A DNA stretch of 64,000 nucleotides from Norana najaformis (GCA_964023275.1 OZ029913.1:47371976-47435975); one strand, 5' to 3'. Positions 52,561-64,000 are shown, numbered from the stretch's first letter. The notes: generated by a model from the letters alone, not told the origin. Numbers and translations are program-made.

Positions 52561-54150
52561 TTAGAATAAAGTATTTGCATATTCCTTTTGGTTAAATAAA
52601 GTGTTGAGTAAATAGGAGTCTGCTAAATTTCTGTTTCAAACACTTGTGACGCTGGTTTACGTCTTTTCCTTTTTCTCAACTACTAATAGGGGCCTATTTC
52701 ATTTGAAGAAAGCATTTCCTCTTGAACAAGTCAACTCAATGTAGAAAATTTCATAAATCAATTGTAAGTTTCCTGAGAATGACATTATGAGAATTATCAC
52801 AATTTTTAGACAGCAAGTGACGATAACGTTGACTCTGACGACCAAAGGAAAATGTCGGCTTTTCTGACAAAGAAGTCTTTGGTTAAGAAATCCCCTTATA
52901 CTCCTTTCTTTGCAAATGCACTGAGGGAAATTACTGAAGCTGATTTGGGCAATGATAAATCAAAGGACGTAACGAACGACTTCTACTCGCCTTTCTGCTT
53001 CAAATGTTTGAAGGATGTTATACATTTATTTCCATTTTGGTTGTGAGCACTGTATTACATGGCTCTTTGCAATAATGCGTATGAACAGTCAATGACAAAG
53101 GCGAAAGTGGAATTCTACTTTCGTACTTTAAAGAAAGGCACTGCTGGGGCGTACAAAATTACGACCAAGAGAAATTCTTTGTGAACAGCTAAAAAGAGTT
53201 CGGGGCAGTGTCAACGCAAAGAAGTTGCCCGAGCCATATAATACGGCATTTAAGAGGAAAAGGAAGTATTGTTTCATTGATGAGGAGGAAGAGAAGTGGA
53301 AAGATAAGAAAAGGCCTAAAAATATTCGGATGCTCAATCGAGCAGACGCTTGTTGACGTCAAACAAATCGCAAAATGAAACAGTTGAACGTTTCAAAGGG
53401 AAAGTGTCTCAACACATTTTGGATAACGAATCGGCACAAGGTAAATTTTTACGGCCATACGAATTAAGTAATTTTAAAGAAATAAACAAACATATATGTG
53501 TTCACTCTGAAATTTATATGGGTTAATGAATTTTCGTGAAAAAGAATTTGTTTGAGCACAAATTAAAGTGCCTCACTATTATGATGGACATAGCAGATAC
53601 CTTTAGGCTGCTTCGTGACTATCATATTTTTGAAAATGCTTCCACCCGCGAAAGTACGTTTTCATTTAGGCCTAAAAAGGTCCCAGCACAGCGTAGAAAA
53701 TTAGTGCATCTCATGCTTATATCACAGTCACTGGAATCCCTGTCCATTGCTGCTTTTTATGCCAAAGACTTCTCTCCTATGATCATCTACGATTAAGAGA
53801 TTCGCTTCCAACGAAACACAACCTTAAGTAACTTAATAACGTGATTGTAATTTCAATTAATAACTTATGTTGCGCCGGTGTCTAATGCACAAAGGCATCA
53901 ACCGATGGTGCATCAAAACCAAATTGCAAATCAAGTACAGTAAATATCCTGAAGTTCAGTCAGCTAAGACATGGAGGCAGCCTACGTTGGATAAGCAATA
54001 TGAAAACGAAAACTCAAGTTGGAAACGGAATGACACAAGCGGCCGAGCAAAATGAACACACACTGGAAGCGAATTCGTGATTTTTGTTCTAGCAAACGAT
54101 GAGGAACGTTTAATAAGAACAATTGGTATGAGTAAGCGAATCAAGGTATC
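52561..54150. other. Unidentified ORF fragments
   Basis: Two short frames on + look protein-like but carry no motif I recognise: 52852-53046 (64 codons) and 53536-53796 (86 codons). Between them, 53090-53350 is basic and could be the broken middle of the same ancient gene. A transposase remnant is possible but unsupported. Confidence 0.35.
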
Positions 54151-54164
54151 ATACTGTGGCGGAC

Positions 54165-55018
54165 TTCCCCCGCACGGGAACGCAACGGGTTCGCCAGAGA
54201 ACACGTCGAGCGCAGTGTTCGCCCTCCTCCCGCACGGGAACGCAACGTGTTCGCCCTTCCCCCGCACGGGAACGCTACGGGTTCGCAAGAGAACACGTGG
54301 AGCGCAGTGTTCGCCCTCCTCCCGCACGGGAACGCAACGTGTTCGCCCTTCCCCCGCACGGGAACGCAACGGGTTCGCAAGAGAACACGTGGAGCGCAGT
54401 GTTCGCCCTCCTCCCGCACGGAAACGCAACGTGTTCGCCCTCCTCCCGCACGGGAACGCAACGTGTTCGCCCTCCCCCCGCACGGGAACGCAACGTGTTC
54501 GCCAGGGAACACATGGAGCTCAGCGTGGGAACGCAACGTGTTCGCCCTCCTCCCGCACGGGAACGCAACGTGTTCGCCCTCCCCCCGCACGGGAACGCAA
54601 CGTGTTCGCCAGGGAACACATGGAGCTCAGCGTGGGAACGCAACGTGTTCGCCCTCCTCCCGCACGGGAATGCAACGTGTTCGCCCTCCTCCCGCACGGG
54701 AACGCAACGTGTTCGCCCTCCTCCCGCACGGAAACGCAACGTGTTCGCCCTCCTCCCGCACGGGAACGCAACGTGTTCGCCCTCCCCCCGCACGGGAACG
54801 CAACGTGTTCGCCAGGGAACACATGGAGCTCAGCGTGGGAACGCAACGTGTTCGCCCTCCTCCCGCACGGGAATGCAACGTGTTCGCCCTCCTCCCGCAC
54901 GGGAACGCAACGTGTTCGGCCTTCCCCCGCACGGGAACGCAACGTGTTCGCCAGGGAACACATGGAGCTCAGCGTGGGAACGCAACGTGTTCGCCCTTCC
55001 CCGCACGGGAACGCAACA
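54165..55018. repeat. 32-bp minisatellite array
   Basis: The basic unit GTTCGCCCTCCTCCCGCACG + GGAACGCAACGT (32 bp) is repeated about 25 times, with interspersed variants containing GGGAACACATGGAGCTCAGC. Because 32 is not a multiple of 3, three successive units cycle through all frames. That keeps long artificial reading frames open on both strands. Confidence 0.9.
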
Positions 55019-55031
55019 CAAACTCGCCGCC

Positions 55032-55037
55032 TATAAA
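55032..55037 (+). promoter_or_regulatory. TATA box of the solo LTR
   Basis: TATAAA directly downstream of the minisatellite and about 170 bp upstream of the LTR's AATAAA, the expected promoter position. Confidence 0.55.
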
Positions 55038-55203
55038 GGGATTGCATTGCTGCAAGGACAGACACACTCTTGCTGCGGGTGCTATTGCTGTGGGAGTTGT
55101 TGCTGCAGTAGTTATTGCGGTTGAATTGTTGTTGTAAGGGCACGGAAGTTTTAGAGTAAGAACTGTTTTAACTAGATGCTGTAGGTTCAAGTCTTTTGCG
55201 AGA

Positions 55204-55209
55204 AATAAA
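55204..55209 (+). terminator. Polyadenylation signal of the solo LTR
   Basis: AATAAA within the LTR, 170 bp after the TATA box; it would mark the end of the R region. Confidence 0.5.
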
Positions 55210-55376
55210 AGGGCTATAGCTGATCAATCGACTTGGCGTTCAGTTTCTTGAAGACCTCAAGGGCTTATCTCGCGGACTGGCAGTAAATAGGCGCTGGGAG
55301 AGAGAGCCTTCGGGTAGAGTGACGGAACACCAGCACCTTGACAGGGGATTCGGCACCCCCCGGTTTGTCACAATAC

Positions 55377-55960
55377 AAAGGTATGACTACAGAAAAGTAT
55401 GGAAATAATTATGTATAATATATTGTCATATAATAACACTACTAGTGAAACTAATAATAACAACGACAATAATAACAAAAATATTAGCTGAGAACGTGCA
55501 TGAGCAAAGCAACAACGATAAGAAATAGATATTAATAATGTTACTCCTTAAACGGCTCCCTCAGTACATGTTATTTTGCCTTTGAATGCAAACATTTCGT
55601 GCAGATCTTCTGTTAACATGTTACGTTGGCCTACCCAAAATGCGCGTTATTGAGTGTTTTTGTATTTAGCGGCCTACAAAAAGATACTCAGGCCTACATT
55701 CAAACGTTGCGCCTAAAAGTCCCATAACTTTATAAAAGCATGTTTACATAAGAATTTCAACTGCAGAATTTGATCCTTAAATTAGTCAGAACTTGCTTTT
55801 TATTATTCAAATTACAAGGCATTTATACATGGTATGCTACACTTTCAGGAAACATGGAGGAAATGACTCAATCAGAAGACATTGTTGAATTATCTTCCGA
55901 CGAAATAGATGCTTGGACAAATCTTCTAGATACGCATTATGGCAGACACGTGTCGGGATT
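55377..55960. other. No recognisable feature
   Basis: AT-rich flank of the solo LTR. The frame at 55770-56063 has a plausible acidic stretch but runs into the hAT terminus and has no motif. Confidence 0.4.
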
Positions 55961-55965
55961 ACAAC

Positions 55966-57460
55966 CAGTGGCGTCGATCCTATGGGTGCCCATGGGGCCC
56001 GGGCCCCGGCAATATTTTGAGCCTGGGGGCCCGGCCATTACTTGGGCCCCGGCAATATTTTAGCTGTAAAATCGGTACAAGGCAGCTATGGACTGACAAT
56101 TTTAGTAGTACTTTTAATAATACGCAGGTCGCGCAAGCAACTGAGTCACAGGCAGCCCTTTATTGAGCTGCACAGGTCGCCAGAGGGCACAGATCTATAG
56201 CAAGATTTGACAGAGCCCTGAAAAATTAATGGAATGCAGGTCAGACAATCTCGCCCTCACCCATGGAGAACTAAATAATGGGGTCCATGCCTCACCTCAC
56301 TGCCATCGCCATCTGGATGTCATCTTTGACCAGTCAGGCAGTAGGGATATAAGCCGACCCGCTAATTTAGTTTCTTCAGCTACAATACCATATACATATG
56401 GTACATATGGTTTTGTAAATATGGGGCGGGTACATATTCGTATAGTCGCCTTTTATAATTATAATCCCCACTCAGTCGCTGCATTGCTAGCCGAAGAAAG
56501 CTCCCTCTGTTAAATATATGAATATAGGATTTCGTTAATTTTTAAGAAGTAAAATTTTAGAAACATTGCGTTTGAATTTGCTGAACGAAAATAGATAAAT
56601 TTGCTATTAAACGGAAACGACTAGATGACAGTATTGATGGTGAAATTGCACTTTGTGGAGGTAGGCTCATCAGCTTTTCATCACTCTTTCAGTTTAGGTG
56701 CAATGAGATTAAATTGAAAGCCAGTTACTTACAGTAGTTTTCCAAGGTTCAACTACAGGTATAAAAAATTTTCATAAGTTGAGTCAACTATCCATCTTAT
56801 CTGTATAAGTTTAGTGCCTTGCGTCGGATAAAGAAATGGATGCGAAGTACAATGACACAGGAACGATTAAACGCCGCGTATGTGTGCCATGCTAACAAAG
56901 ACATCTTGCCAGATTGGACGTAATGACACTAGCGGCACAGTTTGCTAAAAGAAGCACAGTTAGAAGTCCAACGCTGCCATTTAAAAAAATTTATTGATTG
57001 ACCGGAAAATAGAAAAATGAAATACAAATTTAATAACCTTAAAGTTTGTACTGAAACAGTTTAAGTTAAGCTGTGCTACATTACGTTAACTTTGCAGCTC
57101 TTTGCATTAGCAAAAATCACATATAAAGTCCTCAAATGTCATTTCCCGCGTTAAGTCATTTTCAGTTGATATTAGTGCAATGGAAGATAGTCGTTCTTGT
57201 CCCATCGTTGACCGCAGATAATTTTTGATAAGTTTTAGTTTCGAAAAAGAACGTTCACCTTCAGAACTTGTTCCCAAAATCGAGATAGATTCGAAAAGTA
57301 ATATTTACATTTGGAAAATTTGTCACCAGCTTATCCTCTATATATGCCCTAATCATTTCGGCCACAGTTTTTTGTCAGCAAACACAACTGGCAGTCGGGG
57401 CCTACGAATGCGAGAGTGCCTGGCGCCTACGACGACCTTAAAACGGCCCTGACCAAGGTT
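55966..57460 (-). mobile_element. hAT element remnant
   Basis: The low-coordinate end begins CAGTGGCGTCGATC, a hAT-type terminus, followed by GGGCCC-rich subterminal sequence (55990-56050). A GGGGCCTACGA / GGCGCCTACGA-rich block near 57395-57440 probably represents the other subterminal region. The only coding remnant is the transposase C-terminus at 57107-57290 on the minus strand. No 8-bp duplication was confirmed. Confidence 0.55.
57107..57290 (-). pseudogene. hAT transposase C-terminal dimerisation domain
   Basis: On the minus strand one frame reads 'SSEGERSFSKLKLIKNYLRS' followed by 'TMGQERLSSIALISTEND' and ends at a TAA (57107-57109). This is the hAT C-terminal dimerisation signature. 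The RNase H-like catalytic part upstream is gone. Confidence 0.85.
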
Positions 57461-57464
57461 CATC

Positions 57465-58040
57465 AAATATTGTACTCCGAAACTCGACTGAAGAAATTTC
57501 TGTCACAACTTACAATATAATAAGGCATTTTAATATATTTAAAACAAAATCGACAAGTGTGCGAATCGATCCGACTAACGGCGATCGCTCGACCAAAAAT
57601 CTAACTACGTTCGATTGAAACTCGATACTTGACGCATTAGCTAGCGTTTTCAAACTTCTTTAGATTTCGATATCGACTAAATAAATTCACCTTTCAAGCC
57701 GAAATTTTAAGATTTTATTTTAAAAATTCGTTAAACCTTAGCCAACAGATCCTCTCGCCTCGCTAGCGCCAGCTGAGCGTAGATTCGTCGCAACAGACCA
57801 CCTGCCTTAGTCATGTGATCACCTCGCCACTTTTGGCGGCAAGAGACCGGACGTGCATGATTCTGGTCACGTAGGCCGTATTGCATCGGCCAAGCCAAAT
57901 ATAGATCGCCGCATTACGTAATATCTAAATTTAGCTTCAGACATCACGCTAGGAAAGACTTTTGTAGCGCTCGCAGAACCAACCCTGATTTGTTACATAC
58001 CCTCACATACAGACACATCTTACAGGCACACATACATGCA
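57465..58040. other. No recognisable feature
   Basis: Sequence between the hAT remnant and the SINE, with no supported gene or repeat. Confidence 0.4.
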
Positions 58041-58046
58041 CACTGA

Positions 58047-58222
58047 TTGCTGCAGCCGATTGGTTAGAACGCTTGGCTTGTAACACAGAGTATAGTTTCG
58101 AGCCTTCCCTTAGACAGTTACTGTGGATGGATCTTAAGCGAGTCCTTCAACCATAGTTGCTCAGCGCCATCGATTGATGCTTGGTCTTTAGATTATGGCG
58201 CTTAATAAATGCAGAAATAATA
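58047..58222 (+). mobile_element. tRNA-derived SINE with L2-like tail
   Basis: The head resembles a tRNA: A-box-like GATTGGTTAGAACG, an anticodon-loop-like CTTGTAAC, and B-box GTTTCGAGCC, correctly spaced within 70 bp. The body ends in ATGGCGCTTAATAAATGCAG, matching the GCGCTTTATAAATG end of the L2 LINEs at 7870 and 20270. A shared 3' end suggests it is mobilised by the L2 machinery. Confidence 0.7.
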
Positions 58223-58312
58223 CATGCCCATGTAGGAATCATATATATACATATATGTATTTGTATATATCACATTCAAAAGTTTAATGATATATGATAT
58301 AATTAATGATAC

Positions 58313-60081
58313 ATGAAATATTTGCCTTATCTGAAACCTGGTTTAATTTAAACACAACTTTTGCTCAATATGAAGACTGTATTCCTCCTGGCTACCATCT
58401 TTACAGTACACCTCGTCCTTGCAAATCATCTACCCCTTCCAATATAAGCCCAAATGCCTTTCTGACCCGAGAACCTGCCAGAGTTTTAGACTCACCCGGT
58501 TACTGTGTCCACTCATTTGAATGTGCATCAATTACACTTAAACTTCCTCACACAAATCTAACTCTCTTTAATGTATATCGCCCTCCATCCTACTCTTCAT
58601 ATTCAAGTCCTCCATCAGTCTTCTTAAAAGAATTTACCACCCTCCTCTCTCTCCACTGCTGCCACTACACCTCATGAATTTCTGATTACAGGTGACTTCA
58701 GTATGCATGTCGATAACCCCTTTGACACATTTGCTTCTGAATTCCTCACCCTATTATCTTCAACTAATCTGGTTCAAAATGTAAAATTCCCCACCCACAT
58801 TCACAATCACACACTCGACCTTATTATCACATCATCATTCATCGCTTTATCACCTGATATATCTTTCTCTTCTGACACACTGTCTGATCATTACCCCATT
58901 TTTACATGTCTTAACACTCTTCCGACTCCACTTCCTGATCCTGTCTTTCATTCTTTTCGTCGCATTAGTTCAATAAATATTGAAGCCTTTCATACAAACC
59001 TCGTTTTAAATCCACCCTCTTCCCTTTATGACCATCCTACAACACCACCCTTTCCTTGATTCTGGACAAAAATGCAACTATTATTACCAAATCCAGCTCT
59101 CACTCTAACAATCCTTGGTACAATTTGTGCCATCGGTTGATGCCTTGTGCATTAGACACCGGAGCATTAGAAGTTGCTAATTATTATTACAATTCCTATC
59201 TCCAGAACTTAAAATCTTTCCGGATACGCCTTGAACACGTTTGCAAACGCACTCGTGATCCTCAGCTTCTCTCTGCCCTTAAATCTGCCACAAATAGATA
59301 TCATCACATTCTTGCTGCTGCTAAAAAGAGATTTACTCTTCATTAGTTAGATCCTGTAATCCTCGCCTTCTCTGGAAAACTGTAAACCCACTGTTCCATC
59401 GGAACTCATCCAGCCCACTTTCAATTCCTCTTCCATCTTCTCCAGTAGCTGACTACTTCTGTTCTTTCTTTTCTGACAAAATTAGTACTCTCCGTCTTTC
59501 TCTACATTCTCTCCTTTCCAAAACCACCAATTATCCATCTGCTGATGCTTCCTTTCCCTTTTATGATTGCCCTCCCTCGACACATCGATCTTCAATATCT
59601 GCCTTTCAACCCACATCAGAAACTGAAAAACTGCATCTATTAAGCTCTTCCTAACAAATATTGTGAACTTGACCCTATACCCACCTCCTTATTGAAAGAC
59701 TGTGCACCTGTCCTTGTCCCAATCATTACCAAAATAGTTAACCTCTCCTTGTCTGCGGGTAATTTTCCCCTCCTTTTCAAACACTCTCTTTTTACCCCTC
59801 TTCTCAAGAAATCATCTCTTGACAATGAAATCCTTTGGAACTACCGGCCTGTTTTTAACCTGACTTTCATCCCCAAATTATCTGAACGGATTGTCCTCTC
59901 TCGAATCACTCCAACTCACTCCTTGACACACACCATTCTGATTTGACTAAACACCGCTCAACTGAAGCTCTGCTGACATCTCTTTACAACAAGCTTGTTT
60001 CTGCCATCTCTCATCAACAGGTTTCTTGCCTCTGTCTCCTTTATATCTCAGCAACCTTCGACGCCTTGATCACTATATCTT
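58313..60081 (+). mobile_element. Third copy of the 2A-bearing L2, 5' part
   Basis: Begins at a sequence equivalent to 9847 (inside the endonuclease) and follows the full-length copy through the nuclease ('YEDCIPPGYHLYSTPRP'), linker and RT fingers. Multiple frameshifts, and an unrelated 40-bp insertion near 59135-59185, break the ORF. It is interrupted at 60082 by a solo LTR and resumes at 61516. Confidence 0.85.
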
Positions 60082-61515
60082 TGTAGCGCGCCGTCCTTTT
60101 AATCCGCATTTGCATTGTAATTGTTTACATACTTACTTGACTAGATTTATTGCAAACTGACTAGTTGCTTTAATTTGTTAGAAATTAGTTAAGAATTACT
60201 AGATTTAGTGTAATATTAAGCCGGCCAACAACAGTATAAGTAAATAGTTAAATGGAGAAGACCAGGTTAGCTAATTTATGAATATTAAGTAGGTTTTACT
60301 GGGGGTTTGCTGTGTATTGAATAAGCACGCTCATTGAAATCCGCTGTTCAACGAGGCCAGTTTTAAATGTGCCAAATCGAAGTTGAAGGCAGCCATGGTT
60401 CACCAAACGATCTGTCTTAACCGTTGAAACTGCAAGGTTGAGCATGACAGTTAAGAATTCGGCAGACGATCTTTCTGCAAAGGATTTCACCGTGAAACGG
60501 TTGAATTGGCGAGTCTTACGAAAGGTAACAGACGCGATGCTCGTTTCGGACGCCTTGTAATTCTCAAGTTGGAGTCTATTCGGTCGATTAAGAATTGGGC
60601 AGACGATCTTTCTGCAAAGGATTTCACCGTGAAACGGTTGAATTGGCGAGTCTTACGAAAGGTAACAGACGCGATGGTCGTTTCGGACGCCTTGTAATTC
60701 TCAAGTTGGAGTCTATTCGGTCGATTTGACTGTACTAAGTCGCCGTTTAAGACGAGTAGAAATGGTCTTAGCTGGTAAGGAACAGTCTGAAAAGTCTTAC
60801 CGTTCGAAGTTTGTAGAAATTAATGCTGAAATCGGACGATGCAGATTCGTCGCGAGTTTAACGAACTGAATGTACCTAGGTCGTCGTATTCGAACGTGTG
60901 TTTGTTCGCGAAACTACGGACTAACTCATCATCGAGTTTGGTTGTCGAATTGTGGAACTTTCGATCGAAAATTCATCGAAAGAACTGAATAACTACTTGT
61001 CTACCAAGTGATAATCCAGCGTGGCATTGAGGAATCGCCATATTGCCCTCTTTAAGTGGAAAGACTCTGAGAAAACTGCACTGCCGCGTGAAAGGTTGGA
61101 ACTGATCCATACTTCTGTTGAAAGACTGGTGAAAACTGAAATGGAGGATCTCGTTTGGGGAAGCGAGGTTAAATTTTAATCTTTCTTAGCATAAATAATT
61201 TGCTGGCCTTTTAAGTAAGGTAGTTAAATTGTTTCATGACATGAATGTAAATGAACTGTGTGGACGAATTACAGTAAATTGTTTTTTTAATAAAACATTT
61301 CAAATAGACATATAACGAGCCATACACTATTTATAAAATGATCATAATAGTAAGTACTTGAGTAAGGTGTACTGCAACATAATATCAATGTTTGTAACAC
61401 GTAGCAGGCTCAAGTATTTATATAGCGCACTTAGAAATCTAATTTGAATAAATAAGTAATTTATAAAGAGATAAAAGATAAAGAGAATTAATTAAAACGA
61501 GACTAGACCGCTACA
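60082..61515. mobile_element. Solo LTR nested in the L2 copy
   Basis: 1434 bp beginning TGTAGCGCGCC and ending ACCGCTACA. It is flanked by ATCTT (60077-60081) and ATATT (61516-61520), a 5-bp target duplication with one mismatch; the uninterrupted L2 reads ATCTTACTCC at this place. It contains a 137-bp tandem duplication and an AATAAA near 61290. No coding region. Likely a solo LTR of a Gypsy/BEL-type element. Confidence 0.8.
60451..60727. repeat. 137-bp tandem duplication inside the solo LTR
   Basis: Copies start at 60451 (TTAAGAATTCGGCAGACG) and 60588 (TTAAGAATTGGGCAGACG) and are nearly identical over 137 bp, both ending at GTCTATTCGGTCGATT. Enhancer-type duplications in LTRs are common; function is not shown. 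Confidence 0.9.
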
Positions 61516-62712
61516 ATATTACTCCAACGACTTTCAACATGGTTTGGTTTTGCTGATACTGCTCTCCTCTGGATACAGTCTTATCGCTCCTCCCACTCTT
61601 TCTCAATTAAGACTTAGTAATCTCTCTAATTCGCGGAGTTCCTGAAGGCTCCGTTCTTGGACCTCTTCTCTTTATCCCACTCAGTTCACTCGTTAAAGCA
61701 TCCTAAGGTGACCATCACCTGTACCCTGACGACACCCATTCATCTCTTTCCGAATCGTTTCTACCAGTCTATATATCATCTTCTTTGTGTGGTTAAAACA
61801 AATCTCCTTGATGACTTCTAATCTTTTGTGCCTGAACCCATCTAAAATTTAATTCATACTTAATGGCCTACTGACCTGCTCAAAAAATTCCTGACCCCTC
61901 TATCTTCATCAGCCTGGACTCTGCCCCACCCATACCTTTAATATTGACTCTTCTGTCCGCAATTTAGGTATGATATTCGACCAAAACTTCACTTGTTCTG
62001 ATCATATCACCCATCTTTCGCAGAATCCGCCATATGCTTGCCACATCCATAGTCCATGCAAAGGTTGATTACTGTAATTCACTTTTCCTGAATATAGACA
62101 AAACCCAGATAAACCGCCTTCACGCAATATTGAATGCTCTTGTTCATGCTGTCATCAAGTCTCCCAAACATTATCACATGATTCCTGTTCTCATATTATT
62201 TAACTGGCTTGAAATACCTGAACGAATAGAGTACAAAGTCTTATCCCTTACCAATAACACAATTCAATCCTCCCAACCCTACTATTTTCGTCGGTTATTT
62301 ACAATCCAACCGTTCCGTTCAACCCGCTCCTCGTCTGTCCTAATACTTTTTCGCCCTCCCTTCCACCTGTCCAGCTGCTCCACCCATCTGGAATAAACTC
62401 CCGTCAGAATTACGACAATCGACGATCCATCATATTAACTCATCAACACTTCACCTCTTGCAATTTCTGCGCAGGTCTTTCACTCAAAACTGAAAACATT
62501 ACTTTTCCACAAATCTTATCCCGATTCTTCCTCTTCCTCTTCCTCTTATCTTTTTCCTTGCTTCGATTCCAAACACCATCCACTGTAGCTGTCTGACTGA
62601 TCTTGACCTGGAACCGAACCCTTTTTGCCTATCGATTTTGTCTTGACTAAGTGCCTGTGAATATGCTGGTTCCTGCGACATAGCATTCGTTGGGCGCTGT
62701 AGAAATCTCGAG
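61516..62712 (+). mobile_element. Third copy of the 2A-bearing L2, 3' part
   Basis: Continues the L2 at the position equivalent to 11590, through eroded RT motifs, the thumb ('VHAKVDYCNSLFLNIDKTQINRL') and the C-terminus, to GCGCTGTAGAAATCTCGAG at 62694-62712. Many small deletions are present; motifs B and C are unreadable. Confidence 0.85.
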
Positions 62713-62719
62713 GAAATTA

Positions 62720-63200
62720 TGATGCATGTATGTTCCACACAGGCATGTTCCCTTAAGTTCCACATAGGCATGTCCCGTTAGACATGTTCCGCCAATGAGT
62801 TATGGTTTTTGACACAGCCAGAGAAAGACAATCAGATGACATGTTTCAATAATTATACGTCTGAGGAATGGGGATTAATTTTACTTATTGTGGTTGGCCA
62901 CAGTGTCATATTTAGTAAACTATAAGCCCCAGTTTAAAAAAAAATCCTTCGTCAGTGCGAAGATTTAAATACAGACGTAATATGCGCATATTTTGACATA
63001 TTAGTTATGGCTATAAGCCTTAACTCTTTTGAGTTTCTGAATTCTTTACTTAAAATACTGTTAGGAAGCGAGGATTATAGCTATATCCTCCAAAATCACG
63101 AATTTGCTGAAAATACAATCTCATTGCAATCTTGGTTTAACCAATATGTCAGCATGTATTTGTAATTTTTTACAGCGCCACTTTTCCATACTTCAGCAAT
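62720..63200. other. No recognisable feature
   Basis: AT-rich. A short direct repeat GTTCC(G/A)C..AGGCATGT(T/C)CC occurs near 62730-62790. Confidence 0.4.
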
Positions 63201-63205
63201 ATAAA

Positions 63206-63222
63206 GTAAGTAAGTAAGTATA
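63206..63222. repeat. (AAGT)n microsatellite
   Basis: About four AAGT units followed by ATTCTTTATT. Read on the minus strand this is AATAAAGAAT then (ACTT)n, which may be the 3' end of a minus-strand LINE. The same ACTT repeat ends the LINE at 2743-2764. Confidence 0.6.
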
Positions 63223-63533
63223 TTCTTTATTAACCAATAGCTAATCGCACATCAGAACAAAAGAAAACTTAATATGCATACAACTTCCTAATAATAAAAC
63301 ATTTGTGCGTTAAATTGTCAGCAGGAGGAATAATACGATCATGGGTGTGGGGCCGTAGGGAATCACTGAGGGTTTTAACTGGTGGGAGTAGCTGACGTAA
63401 GACATTATTTGGATTGTTCAAGATTGCTTTAAAGAGACGAACATCGGCTATATATGTTATTATTAGCTGCCAGATGCAGTTGCCGATTGAATTTTGGAAT
63501 TTTCAACTTGGCCAACATTTCTTTAAAAATACA

Positions 63534-63947
63534 TCATGTTCGCTTCCAGTAGAAATTCATGACCCATGGGTAGCGAACTTTGTGCAGTTTGGCTCTTGCG
63601 TGTATAAGAAGTTTATCAACCATGTCAATGAATTTTACAGTATGCTGTAAAATATCTGTCCAACTTTCCTGGATGACAGAGCGTTTGAACGCCTGCTGCC
63701 ACAGAGCGAGTAAGAACTTGCGCTGCAAGATTCGCACGAATACAGTCATATGTGGATCCATTAAGTTTTCTGTAAAATGCATAAAATTCTGAAACGTGGT
63801 TCCCATTTTGCTTCTTTTCTTCAGAATCCTGAAGTTGTACTCTTTGGAAATTGTTATGAATCTTTCAAACAAATGTTGGGATAATAAATCACATATAATT
63901 TTCGTCCACCAAAAAAGGTTTGGAAACAGAATCTCTCCAGATAGCAT
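63534..63947 (-). other. Unidentified open frame, possible LINE fragment
   Basis: 137 codons on the minus strand with no motif I recognise. It lies upstream, on that strand, of the AATAAA-(ACTT)n at 63206-63235, so it could be the C-terminal part of a minus-strand retrotransposon. It could also be chance. Confidence 0.25.
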
Positions 63948-64000
63948 CCGTTAGTGGGCCCCTCAGAATGACATTTCGAAATTTACTTATTTATAACTGC

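Larger units (their letters stand above)
54155..55372 (+). mobile_element. Solo LTR with minisatellite-expanded U3
   Basis: It begins TGTGGCGGAC and ends GGTTTGTCACA (TG...CA), flanked on both sides by the 4-bp duplication ATAC (54151-54154 and 55373-55376). Inside are a long tandem array (54165-55018), a TATA box (55032-55037) and an AATAAA signal (55204-55209), in the U3-R-U5 order of an LTR promoter. There is no internal coding region or second LTR, so it is a solo LTR left by recombination. The superfamily is unknown. Confidence 0.75.

Noticed and set aside
54165-55018. Regularly spaced repeats resembling a CRISPR array
   Set aside because: There are no unique spacers; units are contiguous and lie inside an LTR in a eukaryotic context.
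54077-55143. Long open frames (up to 322 codons) in all three + frames and several - frames
   Set aside because: They are a by-product of the 32-bp minisatellite, whose length cycles through frames; composition is repetitive and no domain is visible.
57225-57452. 75-codon + strand frame
   Set aside because: It is largely antisense to the hAT dimerisation domain on the minus strand.

Overview
This window looks like repeat-dense DNA from an invertebrate animal genome. No ordinary host gene could be recognised. Almost everything identifiable is mobile: CR1/L2-type LINEs in many stages of decay, a tRNA-derived SINE, two solo LTRs, Ty3/Gypsy, hAT, pogo and foldback remnants, and two Polinton/Maverick-type (adintovirus-like) elements. 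I cannot name the species. Polintons, 2A-bearing L2 LINEs and possible Gmr1-like Gypsy elements together suggest an aquatic invertebrate; that is inference.

Layout. 1-9060: mosaic of broken CR1/L2 LINEs, partly head to tail. 9100-12928: a full-length L2-like LINE with one intact 1141-codon ORF (endonuclease, reverse transcriptase, N-terminal 2A-like peptide). 13700-19340: an old, stop-riddled Polinton (polymerase, capsid, pVI-like, protease and coiled-coil remnants) with a 557-bp foldback element inserted in its capsid gene. 20246-21650: a minus-strand LINE tail, then GC-rich sequence containing a 28S rRNA-derived piece. 23190-25870: a nearly complete CR1/L2 LINE. 28085-30250: a decayed Gypsy element with integrase upstream of reverse transcriptase. 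31258-33000: 189-bp tandem repeats split by an L2 copy.

33663-48720 is the centrepiece: a 15058-bp element with 133-bp terminal inverted repeats (one mismatch) and a 6-bp target duplication, AATACC. It carries protein-primed DNA polymerase B, an rve integrase with chromodomain, an adenain-like protease, an FtsK/HerA-type packaging ATPase, double jelly-roll major and minor capsid proteins, pVI/pX-like and core-like proteins, a zinc-ribbon/phospholipase A2-like protein, a phage-fibre-like protein, a dUTPase-like protein, and several family proteins of unknown role. Replication (polymerase), integration (integrase, TIRs), assembly (capsids, ATPase, protease) and probable entry (PLA2-like, fibre-like) functions are all represented, so this is an integrated virus-like genome. 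It is damaged: the polymerase, major capsid, dUTPase-like, DUF8207-like and one early gene carry frameshifts, a stop or a truncation. Some single-base lesions could be assembly errors.

48727-64000: a non-autonomous element with 230-bp inverted repeats, a truncated pogo-like transposase, a LINE-tail fragment, a solo LTR whose U3 is a 32-bp minisatellite, a hAT remnant, a tRNA-SINE, and a third L2 copy interrupted by a second solo LTR. The nesting gives relative ages: the solo LTR is younger than its host L2, the foldback younger than the old Polinton, and the 31.7-kb L2 younger than the 189-bp repeats.
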